64,000 bases of DNA from Perkinsus olseni. Taxonomy: Eukaryota > Perkinsozoa > Perkinsida > Perkinsidae. Below are positions 1 through 9,650 of this stretch, in pieces. Below the pieces are notes generated by a model that made no database searches, was not told the DNA's origin, and saw nothing but the letters and a program-made list of their open reading frames with translations. The stretch lies in the NCBI GenBank assembly GCA_013115135.1, contig JABANP010000018.1:230272-294271 (forward strand). Direction: 5' to 3'. The position numbers and the translations under genes were made by a program. Each line of letters opens with the position of its first letter. Within the stretch, counting starts at the first letter, position 1.

Positions 1-255
1 ATGGTGATAGATCCGAAAGGCAGTGGTTATCACCTCTCCCTTGGCATCATCATTAGTAGAGCCTCCACCTAGGAATATGCTATCCGCCTGAACAGCCTTG
101 CCAATGACCTCCACAGGGGCGACCCATCCTACTACTACCTTCTGTATCGTACCAGGATTGGCCCCTTTGAGGTTATCATCCTCCCGACGGCCCCTAGGCC
201 TATTCTTCCTCCCAAGGACCGTCCCTGCCCGTAGTATGTCGAAGTATGAGTTCAT
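1..255 (-). CDS. 5' part of an unrecognised gene, cut by the window edge
   Basis: An 85-codon frame is open from an ATG at 255 down to base 1, with no stop before the edge. It begins MNSYFDIL, has a basic stretch (GRKNRPRGRRED) and then a mixed hydrophobic/acidic part containing VVVGWVAPVE and FLGGGSTNDDAKGE. I do not recognise a family. The composition looks like protein rather than shadow because no trinucleotide repeat drives it and all 85 codons are open. The frame could also be a first exon that splices outside the window. The upstream side (256-819) faces the POL5 fragment, so the two are arranged divergently. Confidence 0.45.
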   Translation of the reverse strand, partial: MNSYFDILRAGTVLGRKNRPRGRREDDNLKGANPGTIQKVVVGWVAPVEVIGKAVQADSIFLGGGSTNDDAKGEVITTAFRIYHH

Positions 256-819
256 AACACCGCTACTACTGTAGCCAAAGAGGCAGCAACTGATGTATGT
301 TCTACATTTGCGCACGAAAGAGCGTGTCGGGCCCTACATCCATCACCACCACCACCAAACTACAGAACTCAATACTTGCCATTCAGAGACACGGCACTTG
401 GGATCTACCATGGTGTATCACAGCGGACAACAACGCAAACAGGACTCAGAATGATAGCAATAAATAGGATTCGGGTAGCAGTAGTTACTCCTGCATCGAC
501 GTGATGGCTGTACCGTAGGTGACACGTGCTGCTGCTGCTGCTGCTGATGGTGGAGACTTCTCCTATATACCGACTCACCGCATCATCCTAGTATACCTTA
601 ATTTTCCCATTCCTCCAATCCTCCACCCTTCCCACCCGAGCACTATACGTGTACTATCATAGCACAGTACAGGAATGTGGAGCAGTTCTCACGTCTAACC
701 CACTACGTGTCACCAATGATAGGTAACCAGTGCTAACCTCCCACTCTGGTACTGGCGACTGACCGTGCTACGATACGCAGCACTACTTGGAGCAACCTAA
801 AGAAGACATCTTATCGTCG
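256..819. other. Intergenic region between divergent features
   Basis: No supported gene. It holds a CAC/CAT-rich stretch near 340-360 and a CTG run at about 527-546, the trinucleotide style seen in intergenic and intronic DNA from 11.4 kb onward. I see no clear promoter element. Confidence 0.5.
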
Positions 820-1962
820 TCAAGAAGCAAGTGTTGGATGTGGCGCGCGCCCAGATAATCGATATAGTTTTGCATAGGATGCAAGACTTATACTACCAGC
901 TCGGTGACCCGAACCCTCATATCCGGGAGGAATCGGCCTTGAGTATAGTCCATGGGCTGAAGGCTGACATCAACAATGCGGATACTCATTATACGTTAAA
1001 ACGGCTTGTCAGGGGCTGCGGTAGTTCGAGAGCTATGTGCAGGCACGGATTTGCAGCGGCATTGGGACTGGCGACGGCCAAGTTAGTGGAGGCTGCCGAT
1101 AATGATACTGAGAGTACCTTATCTCATCTATTGTTCTTAATAAAGGATAATACAGCCGGTATTAAGAAGGTTGGTGAGGGTATTGATGGCCTCTTAGCGA
1201 GGGCAGTAGCATTGGCTGCTGTAGTACAGGGAGGGGCTGTTACTACCATAGACAAGGCTGAGGAAGTCGCTGATATGGCATGGCAGCTATTCGATGCTGC
1301 TAAGAAGCAAAGTATGGTACGGATGCTGGCTGCCAGGGTTATAGTACTACTCGCCACTAACGGCAATTTCCAGTTGAAGTCGGTGAAGTCACGGACCTCT
1401 ATGGGGTCATCGGGTGACATAAACCCTGCGGTGGTTCAAGTCCCGGCCTTGACGTATGTGTATTTTTCTACTCGACCTGCTGACTTTCGTTTATCGAAGG
1501 CGGAGACTATCAAGTCTATAGTGTCGACGCTGTCTACGACCACCACCGACTTCCCCTCACCATCCCGTCACCCTGCTTGGGAACCTCTACTGGAGCATAC
1601 TGATGGTCAGCTGGCTGGGCAGGCTATCACTACTGCACTCATCGGAGGTAGTGTTGGTGAGAAGGCTCTATTGTTACAGCTACTGTTTGGGTTGGGTAAG
1701 TTCTTTGGTCCATGGCCGAAGGAGGCTGTGCAGTTGCTATTCAACCCACAACATAAGGATCTACGTAAAGTGCAGGGGGCCTGCTTGCAGAGGATGGCCG
1801 AGTACTTCGGTCATCACGGCTCTCTAGTCGATAGGCTTGATGATGGGGCTCGTAATGAACTCCCTTATGGCTGGTATTAAATGCTGTACCCCTGGCATGC
1901 CTGCTGTTGTCACTAAACATATCTTGTCTATCTGTGTATGGCCACTAGGTCAGGAAGGTGTA
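820..1962 (+). pseudogene. Truncated, frameshifted POL5/MYBBP1A copy
   Basis: This stretch is nearly identical to 8509-9650, the first part of the intact POL5/MYBBP1A gene. The shared block starts at AGAAGCAAGTG (820) and ends at GGAAGGTGTA (1962), after which the copies are unrelated. An extra C in CTCCCTT (about 1861-1866; the intact copy reads CTCCTT) shifts the frame and brings a TAA stop at 1878-1880, although DNA identity runs on for about 80 bases. The open part carries the family's N-terminal HEAT-like region, including YTLKRLVRGCGSSRAMCRHGF. Without the acidic and basic C-terminal parts it cannot make a full protein. There are only scattered substitutions (for example T/A and G/A changes near 1260-1370), so the duplication is recent. 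Confidence 0.85.
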
Positions 1963-3051
1963 AGGAAGATGCTCAGTAATTGTACAGTCGATGATGTTGA
2001 AACAAAGTCAATCATTCTATAAGATTGATGAATCTGAGTGCAAAATCTTCCAGGGAAGCGCAGGGAACTTTCGCTCTGCTCCTCCTTTCCGGTGTGACTT
2101 GAGTCAAGACGCACCGGAAAGGAGGTACTCTGTACTCAACGACTATTCAGTCCGACGGAGGCATAGATTTCAGGCACCCATCGTGCTACGCTGACACAGG
2201 CCAGCCTCCGCCAAAAAACTACGTAAATATTGTCGATGCCACAGCTGGGTTGGCACTACCCGGCCTACAGCACCCGACCTACATCTTCGTCGCTATCGCA
2301 TAGTGAGAAGATCAATTAACTCAATGATGCAAACTAGGGTAGGTCAAAAAGGACTAATGCCACTAATTTAACGACCAGTATCCTAGAGATCTTGCCGATG
2401 TGCTGGTCAAATTCATTCTGCAACTCGTGCCCGTATGCGCGACGAAAATTCTAGCGTAAGCTGTGACCACACTTCAAGAGAGCTTCTGACAAGACTACGT
2501 TGATACTGTGTAGTGAGTCAGTAGACAGTATTTAGGGACTACCTAGTAGGTAGTCTCGTACTACTGACCACAAGACAGAGACGATACATTGGCATTTTTT
2601 GATGATGAACGCGAACCACGAGAATAACAAAAAGGCCAATCGGGGTCATTACGAACAAATCGTAGATGAACATGCGAAAGCAGAGATTCTAACCATGGCG
2701 AATAATCGTGTACATCATCATATCTGAACAACATCATCAACTACAAGGCCAAGAAGCTTGTGGTACCTATTGTTGTTAGACAGGCTGTCTAAGACAGCCG
2801 AAGGGTTCTAACTTCTATCAATACTCGCGCGATGTCAAGGGTCATGATGAAGGATCGACGTTCATCCTCAGGGAGGACATAGCCGACTGATTATATAAGT
2901 CAACTGTAAAGAAATGTAGAGACCTCTCTCACGTTTCAGGGTGAGCTCATATGTGGGCAGCCTGAAAAATGGCTCGACGAGGTATCCCACTGCTCTCCAC
3001 AGCTTCGGGCTCGGTGATTTGTCGCAATCTGAAAAAATCAGCTGCTATTCG
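1963..3051. other. Gene-poor spacer with perfect hairpins
   Basis: I find no supported exon here. Three clear palindromes stand out: 2081-2094 with 2112-2125 (14-bp perfect arms, and an inner CTTGA-G-TCAAG), 2537-2544 with 2548-2555 nested inside 2517-2524 with 2561-2568, and 2783-2790 with 2792-2799. The trinucleotide runs common elsewhere in the window are nearly absent. Confidence 0.5.
2081..2125. repeat. Perfect 14-bp inverted repeat (hairpin)
   Basis: The arms CCTCCTTTCCGGTG (2081-2094) and CACCGGAAAGGAGG (2112-2125) are exact reverse complements. The 17-nt loop contains CTTGAGTCAAG, which is itself a palindrome. It lies about 120 bp beyond the end of the POL5 fragment. Confidence 0.85.
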
Positions 3052-4681
3052 CTACAATCTCTCTCGTTCGCGTACATCAGCTGAGCACTGATGATCGACT
3101 GACCCACTGCTATCAGCGCCAACCCGGTGGTCGCTGATGGTCTCTATCGGCCCTTTACCCAGTATCAGATGTGCTTGGATTTCGAACAGGATACCTGACG
3201 AGAGAAGGTATGTTAAGAAAAGTGTTGAACTACGCTGTCACCACATCACACCTTTTCTACGCTCATCAAAGAGAAGTCCCACAAACAGTGTGCGGCTTGT
3301 GTTCGCCTTACAAGCAATTCTGCCATTTCTTTCCCGAAGTTCTTCCTCGTCATCTCCAGTGAGCTGTCTCAACTTTGCCAAGCCCTCAATCTACACGGTT
3401 CCAAAATTGGTGATTCAAGCGATGAAATGAATGCTACATGCTCTGTGAAACAACGGCTCCTATAACCGCGATCTCCGTCCGAAGTTCCATTTCGACTAGA
3501 AGCTTCCATGAGACGTTCGAAAGTCTGAAAATCAGCTAGATGATATGCTTTCGTATGATGACCAAATTGCTGCCCTCCATGCCATGAACTTCATGATATG
3601 GGCGCGTACCGCTGTGGCTTCCCACAATCCGACCAGATTCTTCTGAACAAGAGCCCGGCACTTCTTCTGCAAATCTAGTTCTTCTAGTAAATGTTTCACC
3701 TGTGACGTGTACTGATCCGGGTCGATCCGTTACACAGTAGAAAAGTGACTCTATCGGAGCCTACCTAGCGAGTGATGAGCGAAGATTACCTCAAATGACC
3801 TGTAAGGGTTGGACGCTAGCGTCTGTTTCAAGCATTTCCCGGGGACCGGTGGTTGCACCCTACTCGTAGCCTCCGGTTCTCTGCAACAGCGATCTCTGAT
3901 TGCCTGGAGACGCCGTCTGATTGCACTCCCAAAGGAACACTATTCCCAGATCGAATTCGTATTAGCGCAGGAGAAAACAGTGGACCGCCGCTCCTTTTGA
4001 GTCATCATCCCCATGACAAATGTACCCAAAGACAATTTGATGTTCCCCGAAACAAATCAGGAAAAAGTCACAACAATTCAGTTCGAAGAAACTGTTCTCC
4101 CGCCAACGCCGGCATTGGGGCGAGCAAAACGGCGCATTCAAAACCCAGTTCGGCGAGGCAGAAGGAGCACGGCTCTTAGACCTGGTCTAATTGGTCCAAT
4201 TGAATTCACTAATAATATTAGTCTAATATGTCTTGAGTATCGGGATCGACTGTTTTGAATGTATATCCATGTATTGAACGGATTACCTCTCTGAGTCGAG
4301 GAATGTGACCCTCTTCATCCATCGACCTATCTGGAGCTTTCCTGAGTTTGTTTCTCAGTTTTCTCTGCGTCACACTTCCTTTCTCGACATCCTAATAGCA
4401 TGCACGCATCTCCGGAGTTCCATTAGTCACTGTTCATTCCAGTTTTCTAATACAGAGTCCTCGAGGCTTGTTCTTCTTCCAATGAACATGAATAGAGGGA
4501 CGCGCCGCTCCGGGGAGAACCGCCAGTATAGTATTTCACCGCTAGAGGTTATGATGCCTCGGAGCTTGAACTTACGACCACCGCTTTTAGGCTCTTGATC
4601 TTCTCAGAAATCGTCTTCCTAGACTCGTCAAATTCTCCTCTCACAACGTGCTCGACAGACTCATGAAGCTGCTCCGGTAAA
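3052..4681 (-). CDS. Spliced coiled-coil protein, 3' exons
   Basis: Exons were chained on the minus strand by keeping phase across GT-AG junctions: 3790-3939, 3563-3711, 3438-3495, 3252-3390 and 3052-3194 (stop at 3052-3054), giving 212 residues with introns of 47-78 nt. Further coding-looking pieces in the same direction are 4576-4681 (ESVEHVVRGEFDESRKTI) and 4287-4391 (TQRKLRNKLRKAPDRS). Key pieces are HLLEELDLQKKCRALVQKN, KFMAWRAAIW and GDDEEELRERNGRIA, all charged and heptad-like, so a coiled coil is likely. The link between the two groups is not resolved. This is probably the 3' part of the gene starting at 8103, but it could be a separate gene. Family unknown. Confidence 0.45.
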
Positions 4682-5070
4682 CTGTGGGAGATTACGCAAT
4701 TACGAACTCCAGAGAACTACAGAGAGTGTAGTACACTGTACTACGTTCAGCCCTCACAACGAAAGCATAATTGTAATGCGAAATAGGCTAAAAATACGAG
4801 CGAAAGCTGCCGATAGTGCGAGTTACTACTCGGCTAGTCTCGGCCTTTGTCGGCAGACAATACCTTCTGACAGCGCTTCTGCTTTCTCATCTGCAGGTAG
4901 TCAAGCACAAGTAGCTACTCGCAGAAGCCAGTTGCATCATTAAGCTATACATGGAGACCTACCGTAGCTCGGCTTATCGATGTGGGGTTTGGAGCTCAGT
5001 CGTACGGAACTTGCATCCTACCAAGCGGTCGCAATAATAAAAATACTAAAGTAACCAACTCGAGTGATTC

Positions 5071-5824
5071 TACACCTTTTCCCGAGCAAATAAAATGTTT
5101 TTTCGTTCGGTTTAAACCATTTTGATAGCAATTTAGCGAGTGTCATTGGAATTAAAAAATTGTCAAACCAAATTTGTTTTGTCACCCAAATTAATATTAT
5201 GAGCAAATACGATTTAACCCGTGTCATTCTATTTAAATCTATTTTGATCCAATTTCGCTATCTAAATCATTCTGCTACTACGACCTCCTTCCTGCAACTC
5301 GAACACATACTCTAAGCTCATGAAACACGGTAGAACACTAATGCTCGTGAATCACGAGCCGTGATTCTTGCCAACGGTAACCATACTTCAATGATTCGAT
5401 CCGGTGGAAGTTCCTCCGAGAACGCTGCCACGTGTGACATCATGTCACTGGCGTGATGTCACGGCTACTACTCTATATGAACTATCTACCATGTTGCGTG
5501 TTACCCTCAGCTAATGCTGTGCCTTAGAAGTCCGACGCCATTGACGTTGATCATATTGAGATAGAAGCTACGGGATGAAAATTTCACGATGAGGCATGCA
5601 ATGATTCATTGCCAATGAACAACGAGGATGCGCGCGACTAATTCGGCGACTACTGTAGAGCATTCTAAATTGCATGGAAAGTGAGATTTAATATGCGTGA
5701 CACAAGTATTTTAAACTCGCTGAAGTATTTAAAGTGGATAAAAACTTTTTTAAAATAAAATTCGATTTTCCGTGCCCTTTTAAATCCAACGAAAAAACAT
5801 TTTATTTGCTCGGGAAAAGGTGTA
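5071..5824. repeat. Inverted repeat, about 46-bp arms 660 bp apart
   Basis: The arms 5071-5116 and 5779-5824 are reverse complements with very few mismatches; the core is CGAGCAAATAAAATG facing CATTTTATTTGCTCG. Similarity fades outward (CGAGTTGGTTAC against CGAGTTAGTGGCATAC). The segment between is AT-rich with no supported gene and holds smaller palindromes near 5343-5367 and 5434-5462. It resembles a MITE-like or foldback element, but no target-site duplication is visible. Confidence 0.6.
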
Positions 5825-5959
5825 GAGCCGAGTTAGTGGCATACTCCAATCACGTCGCTCCGTGTATTCATGTGATCCCCCGCATGGGGGAAGACTCGCC
5901 GCGCGTCACTCGCGTGAGACAGTGAACAAAATATCTGCTCACTGTTTTTTGCAGCAAAC

Positions 5960-6480
5960 CACACATATGGCCGACAGATAAAATCAGCTTCTCACATTCG
6001 CGTCGCTCTCGATCGTTGTTATAAGCGGAGCATATTGCTGCCTGATATCTCTCGCTGGCTCGCATGCCGATTCTTTGGCATTCTTCCGCATTGCGATGGG
6101 CAGTCGTTCAAATGTGGACTGGTTAGACCGCCTGGTGGAAACGAACAGTAAACGCGTTCGAACAACCACAAAAGACTTTTGTCAAAAGTTGTAAACGCAG
6201 GCGCCGTGATTCTACAATTGAGAGTGCTGGTCTAGGACGGTGAATCACCGTTGGTCATAGCTCGGTTAAAATCTTACCTTCTAGATCCTTCTGAATAGGA
6301 TTCGACCCTAGCACTCCATCGCGAAATCCTCTGATCGACTGCACCTAATGAAGATGGAGATTCGGAAAAACACCACAAGTGGCACAAGAGGCTTGCGTGC
6401 AGTGCGGGCACACCTGATCTTCGTTTTAGCTTCGTCAGCGCGGCCTTGCCGAGCGAGCCAGTGTCGCCTACCTGGCGGAA
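5960..6480 (-). CDS. Probable exons of the coiled-coil gene
   Basis: Two coding-looking pieces lie between good splice signals on the minus strand. One, at about 6266-6340, reads SIRGFRDGVLGSNPIQKDLE with a TTCATTAG acceptor before it and a GTAAGA donor after it. The other, around 5995-6100, reads NAKESACEPARDIRQQYAP and ends at a GTGAGA donor. Their strand matches the exon chains on either side (6901-8103 and 3052-4681), so one long gene is plausible, but I could not keep phase through the whole stretch. The intron after the first piece contains the hairpin 6237-6251. Confidence 0.3.
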
Positions 6481-6551
6481 TCAATAGGATTACTTTGATA
6501 GCACGAGAATACTGACACCGCATATGTGTTGAAAGGCTCTCAATACCGTCG

Positions 6552-6624
6552 GAATGCGCACATTAGTTGGAGCTCAGCTGCTCACTTAGAGTCTAAGCGA
6601 GAGCTCCAACAAATGTGCGTATTC
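6552..6624. repeat. Long near-perfect hairpin, 73 nt
   Basis: Outer arms 6552-6575 and 6601-6624 are 24 bp with two mismatches. The interior continues pairing through ACTTAGA-G-TCTAAG after a bulge, so nearly the whole 73 nt can fold on itself. No protein feature explains it. Confidence 0.75.
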
Positions 6625-6900
6625 AGTCGGCTCAGCCTGAGAATAACCGATGGCAAGACGAGAAGGGCCTTACAGTCGAGCAGGCCTCGTCTCCATACTC
6701 TAGATCCTCAAGAGTTCCCTGGAACGCGGGATAAGCACCGTACGTCATAACAGATTCTGCTGTCGGCCGCGTACCGTCCATCATTGGGAGACGACGATTG
6801 TACCAAAACTAGTGAGTCGCAGTATCAATCAAAAGATTACTATCAGTTTCATCGACTATTGAGTAGCGAATGGCCGGATCTGCATGGATGCGATGGAAAC

Positions 6901-8103
6901 CAACTGATCACTGAAAATGGCAAACTTTCTGGGGAAATGCGTCACCCGGAAACGCTGAGCTCATTCAATGATCGAGACAGACATTAAGGCGGAACTCATG
7001 CCGCATGGGTTCTGCCCGTAATCGCAGGAATAGGTAGTACTCGTCTGGCACCTGTGCGGAATGTGTGCGCGAAGTGACAGTGGCGTCTGAGCGCTATGGA
7101 AAGGAACACCGTCAAGTATAATTCACTCACCTACACGGTGTAGTGTACACAACTTTACACTCCTCCTCTCCACAACTTGACAAACCTCGCATGGCGCTTC
7201 TTCTCCATCAACAGGTCTACAGAGTCGAGTCAACGTAATTGGCCGTTACAAACACGGAACCCAATAATTGGGTTTCGTGTATGTAACGGCATCATGAATT
7301 ATTCAAGGGGTTCGAGTTCTCCCACCAACTCACCGTTCTCGAGTGCACCGATTTTCTCTTGAAGTATACTGTTCACCGAGAGGAGGTTCTGAAACCTCAC
7401 ACATAACGTGCGACACGTTGTTGCTGGTTCAATATACATCGCCTCGTTTGATGGCAACGGCAAGTTTTTTGTTAAGCTCGCACACTCTCTTTCCGTCGTC
7501 GGTCCCAGGGACCGCAAACTCTGCCTTGATCCTTTCAACTTCTTCGGCGTATTCCCTGAGCGGCTCAGGCTAACAATCACACTGATAGGGCTAATCACCT
7601 CTTCAGTTTGCCCTCGGTCAGCGTCACCCTCCGCTCCAGATCTTGCATCGCCTTGTCCTTTGAGAACGATGAAGAGTATAGCTGTAACGCATACCTGTAA
7701 CGGGCACTTCTCTGCAGTTTTCTCTCCGATGATTCCAACCTTGCCCGAAGGCATTTTACTCTTCTTTTGAGCTCATAATTGGACCGCTCGAGCTTGCTCC
7801 TCAACGTTATCTCTTCTGCTCGATCGACAATCAATCTGAGACACGAGGAGGTTCTTCGGAGGAGCAGGTTCAACCAGCCATGGCTGCCAGTACGTACTAC
7901 CGTAGGCTCACAGGCTCCTCAAACTGCTGCCCTCTCCTGCGACCTCTCCGTTCGAATATTTCCACCTCCGCCTCCTGAAGTTCGGAAACTTATATCGGAT
8001 CCCCGGAGGGCCTCCGGGCCGGAGCTCGCTCGAGCATCTAATCTAATTGTTATCAATTAGCCTTTTGTGAACTTACGTCAGAATCGCTGTCACCGCCGAC
8101 CAT
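6901..8103 (-). CDS. Spliced coiled-coil protein, 5' exons
   Basis: A phase-consistent chain starts at the ATG at 8103: exons 8077-8103, 7901-7974, 7599-7835, 7438-7555, 7334-7388, 7161-7216 and 6983-7051, possibly followed by 6901-6954. The product starts MVGGDSDSD and becomes strongly charged and heptad-like: EITLRSKLERSNYELKRRV, RARLESSERKLQRSARYRY, EYAEEVERIKAEF, NSILQEKIGALEN, EKKRHARFVKLWRGG. This is a long coiled coil with no recognised domain. Each of the first six introns contains a palindrome. Alternatively the fifth exon could read through to a stop at 7299, giving a 181-residue protein. Otherwise the gene continues leftward. The start lies 465 bp from the POL5 ATG, in divergent orientation. 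Confidence 0.55.
7242..7290. repeat. 49-nt hairpin filling an intron
   Basis: The 24-nt arms 7242-7265 and 7267-7290 pair with only two mismatches around a single central base. In the exon chain above, this lies wholly inside the 117-nt intron 7217-7333. Confidence 0.85.
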
Positions 8104-8328
8104 CGATTTCCAAAGGGCTCGCGCTCCATCCATTCTTCTCCGTAATTGGCGCCAAAAAGAGGTCCTCTTTAAGAGGATATAACCTATAACTTATACACAC
8201 AGGCTATGTGTCGCAATCTGTGACTCACATGGTGTACGAACAGATGTCTCCGAATGGGCCACTTACAATGAGTCTCCCTGGCAAACTCCCTCACGTTCGA
8301 GGCGTACTACGCGACGGAGTTTTCAAAT

Positions 8329-8353
8329 AGTCAGTACGCCTGGCGTACTGACT
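8329..8353. repeat. Perfect 12-bp palindrome with 1-nt loop
   Basis: AGTCAGTACGCC and GGCGTACTGACT pair exactly around one T. It lies in the divergent spacer between the coiled-coil gene (start 8103) and POL5 (start 8568). A second one, 8457-8473 (8-bp arms, 1-nt loop), follows. Confidence 0.85.
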
Positions 8354-8508
8354 GGAACAGGTCTCACGAGAATATCTACCCGAATTCAGCTCAAGCTGCT
8401 CAAGAGCATTAGACTCTTCCACCGATCGTTGAATGAACTAGGAAATTGCAACTACGGCCCGTAGTCTACGGGCAAGTTCCGATTCGCAACGCTATCACGA
8501 TCACCGGA

Positions 8509-9650
8509 CCGAGAAGCAAGTGAGGAATGTGGCGCGCGCCCAGATAATCGATATAGTTTTGCATAGCATGCAAGACTTATACTACCAGCTCGGTGACCCG
8601 AACCCTCATATCCGGGAGGAATCGGCCTTGAGTATAGTCCATGAGCTGAAGGCTGACATCAACAATGCGGATACTCATTATACGTTAAAACGGCTTGTCA
8701 GGGGCTGCGGTAGTTCGAGAGCTATGTGCAGGCACGGATTTGCAGCGGCATTGGGACTGGCGACGGCCAAGTTGGTAGAGGCTGCTGATAATGATACTGA
8801 GAGTACCTTATCTCATCTATTGTTCTTAATAAAGGATAATACAGCCGGTATTAAGAAGGTTGGTGAGGGTATTGATGGCCTCTTAGCGAGGGCAGTAGCA
8901 TTGGCTGCTGTAGTACAGGCAGGGGCTGTTACTACCATAGAAAAAGCTGAGGAAGTCGCTGATATGGCATGGCAACTATTCGATGCTGCTAAGAAGCAAA
9001 GTATGGTACGGATGCTGGCTGCCAGGGTTATAGTACTACTCGCCACTAACGGCGATTTCCAGTTGAAGTCGGTGAAGTCACGGACCTCTATGGGGTCATC
9101 GGGTGACATAAACCCTGCGGTGGTTCAAGTCCCGGCCTTGACGTATGTGTATTTTTCTACTCGACCTGCTGACTTTCGTTTATCGAAGGCGGAGACTATC
9201 AAGTCTATAGTGTCGACGCTGTCTAAGACCACCACCGATTTCCCCTCACCATCCCGTCACCCTGCTTGGGAGCCTCTACTGGAGCATACTGATGGTCAGC
9301 TGGCTGGGCAGGCTATCACTGCTGCACTCATCGGAGGTAGTGTTGGTGAGAAGGCTCTATTGTTACAGCTACTGTTTGGGTTGGGTAAGTTCTTTGGTCC
9401 ATGGCCGAAGGAGGCTGTGCAGTTGCTATTCAACCCACAACATAAGGATCTACGTAAAGTGCAGGGGGCCTGCTTGCAGAGGATGGCCGAGTACTTCGGC
9501 CAAAATGGCTCTCTAGTCGATAGGCTTGATGATGGGGCTCGTAATGAACTCCTTATGGCTGGTATTAAATGCTGTACCCCTGGCATGCCTGCTGTTGTCA
9601 CGAAGCATATCCTGTCTATCTGTGTATGGCCACTAGGTCAGGAAGGTGTA
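8509..9650 (+). repeat. Second copy of a 1.14-kb direct duplication
   Basis: This matches 820-1962 at an offset of 7689 bp (7688 after the one-base indel). It covers the first part of the intact POL5 gene. The sequences outside both edges are unrelated, so the duplicated unit is exactly this block. Confidence 0.9.

Noticed and set aside
4013..4258. Plus-strand ORF with PTPALGRAKRRIQNP, considered as a retroelement fragment
   Set aside because: No integrase or reverse transcriptase motif nearby, and coding-like exons run on the opposite strand on both sides.
820..9650. LTR retrotransposon (two direct repeats flanking an internal region)
   Set aside because: The repeats are coding sequence of POL5, lack TG...CA ends, and the internal part has no gag/pol, reverse transcriptase or primer-binding site.
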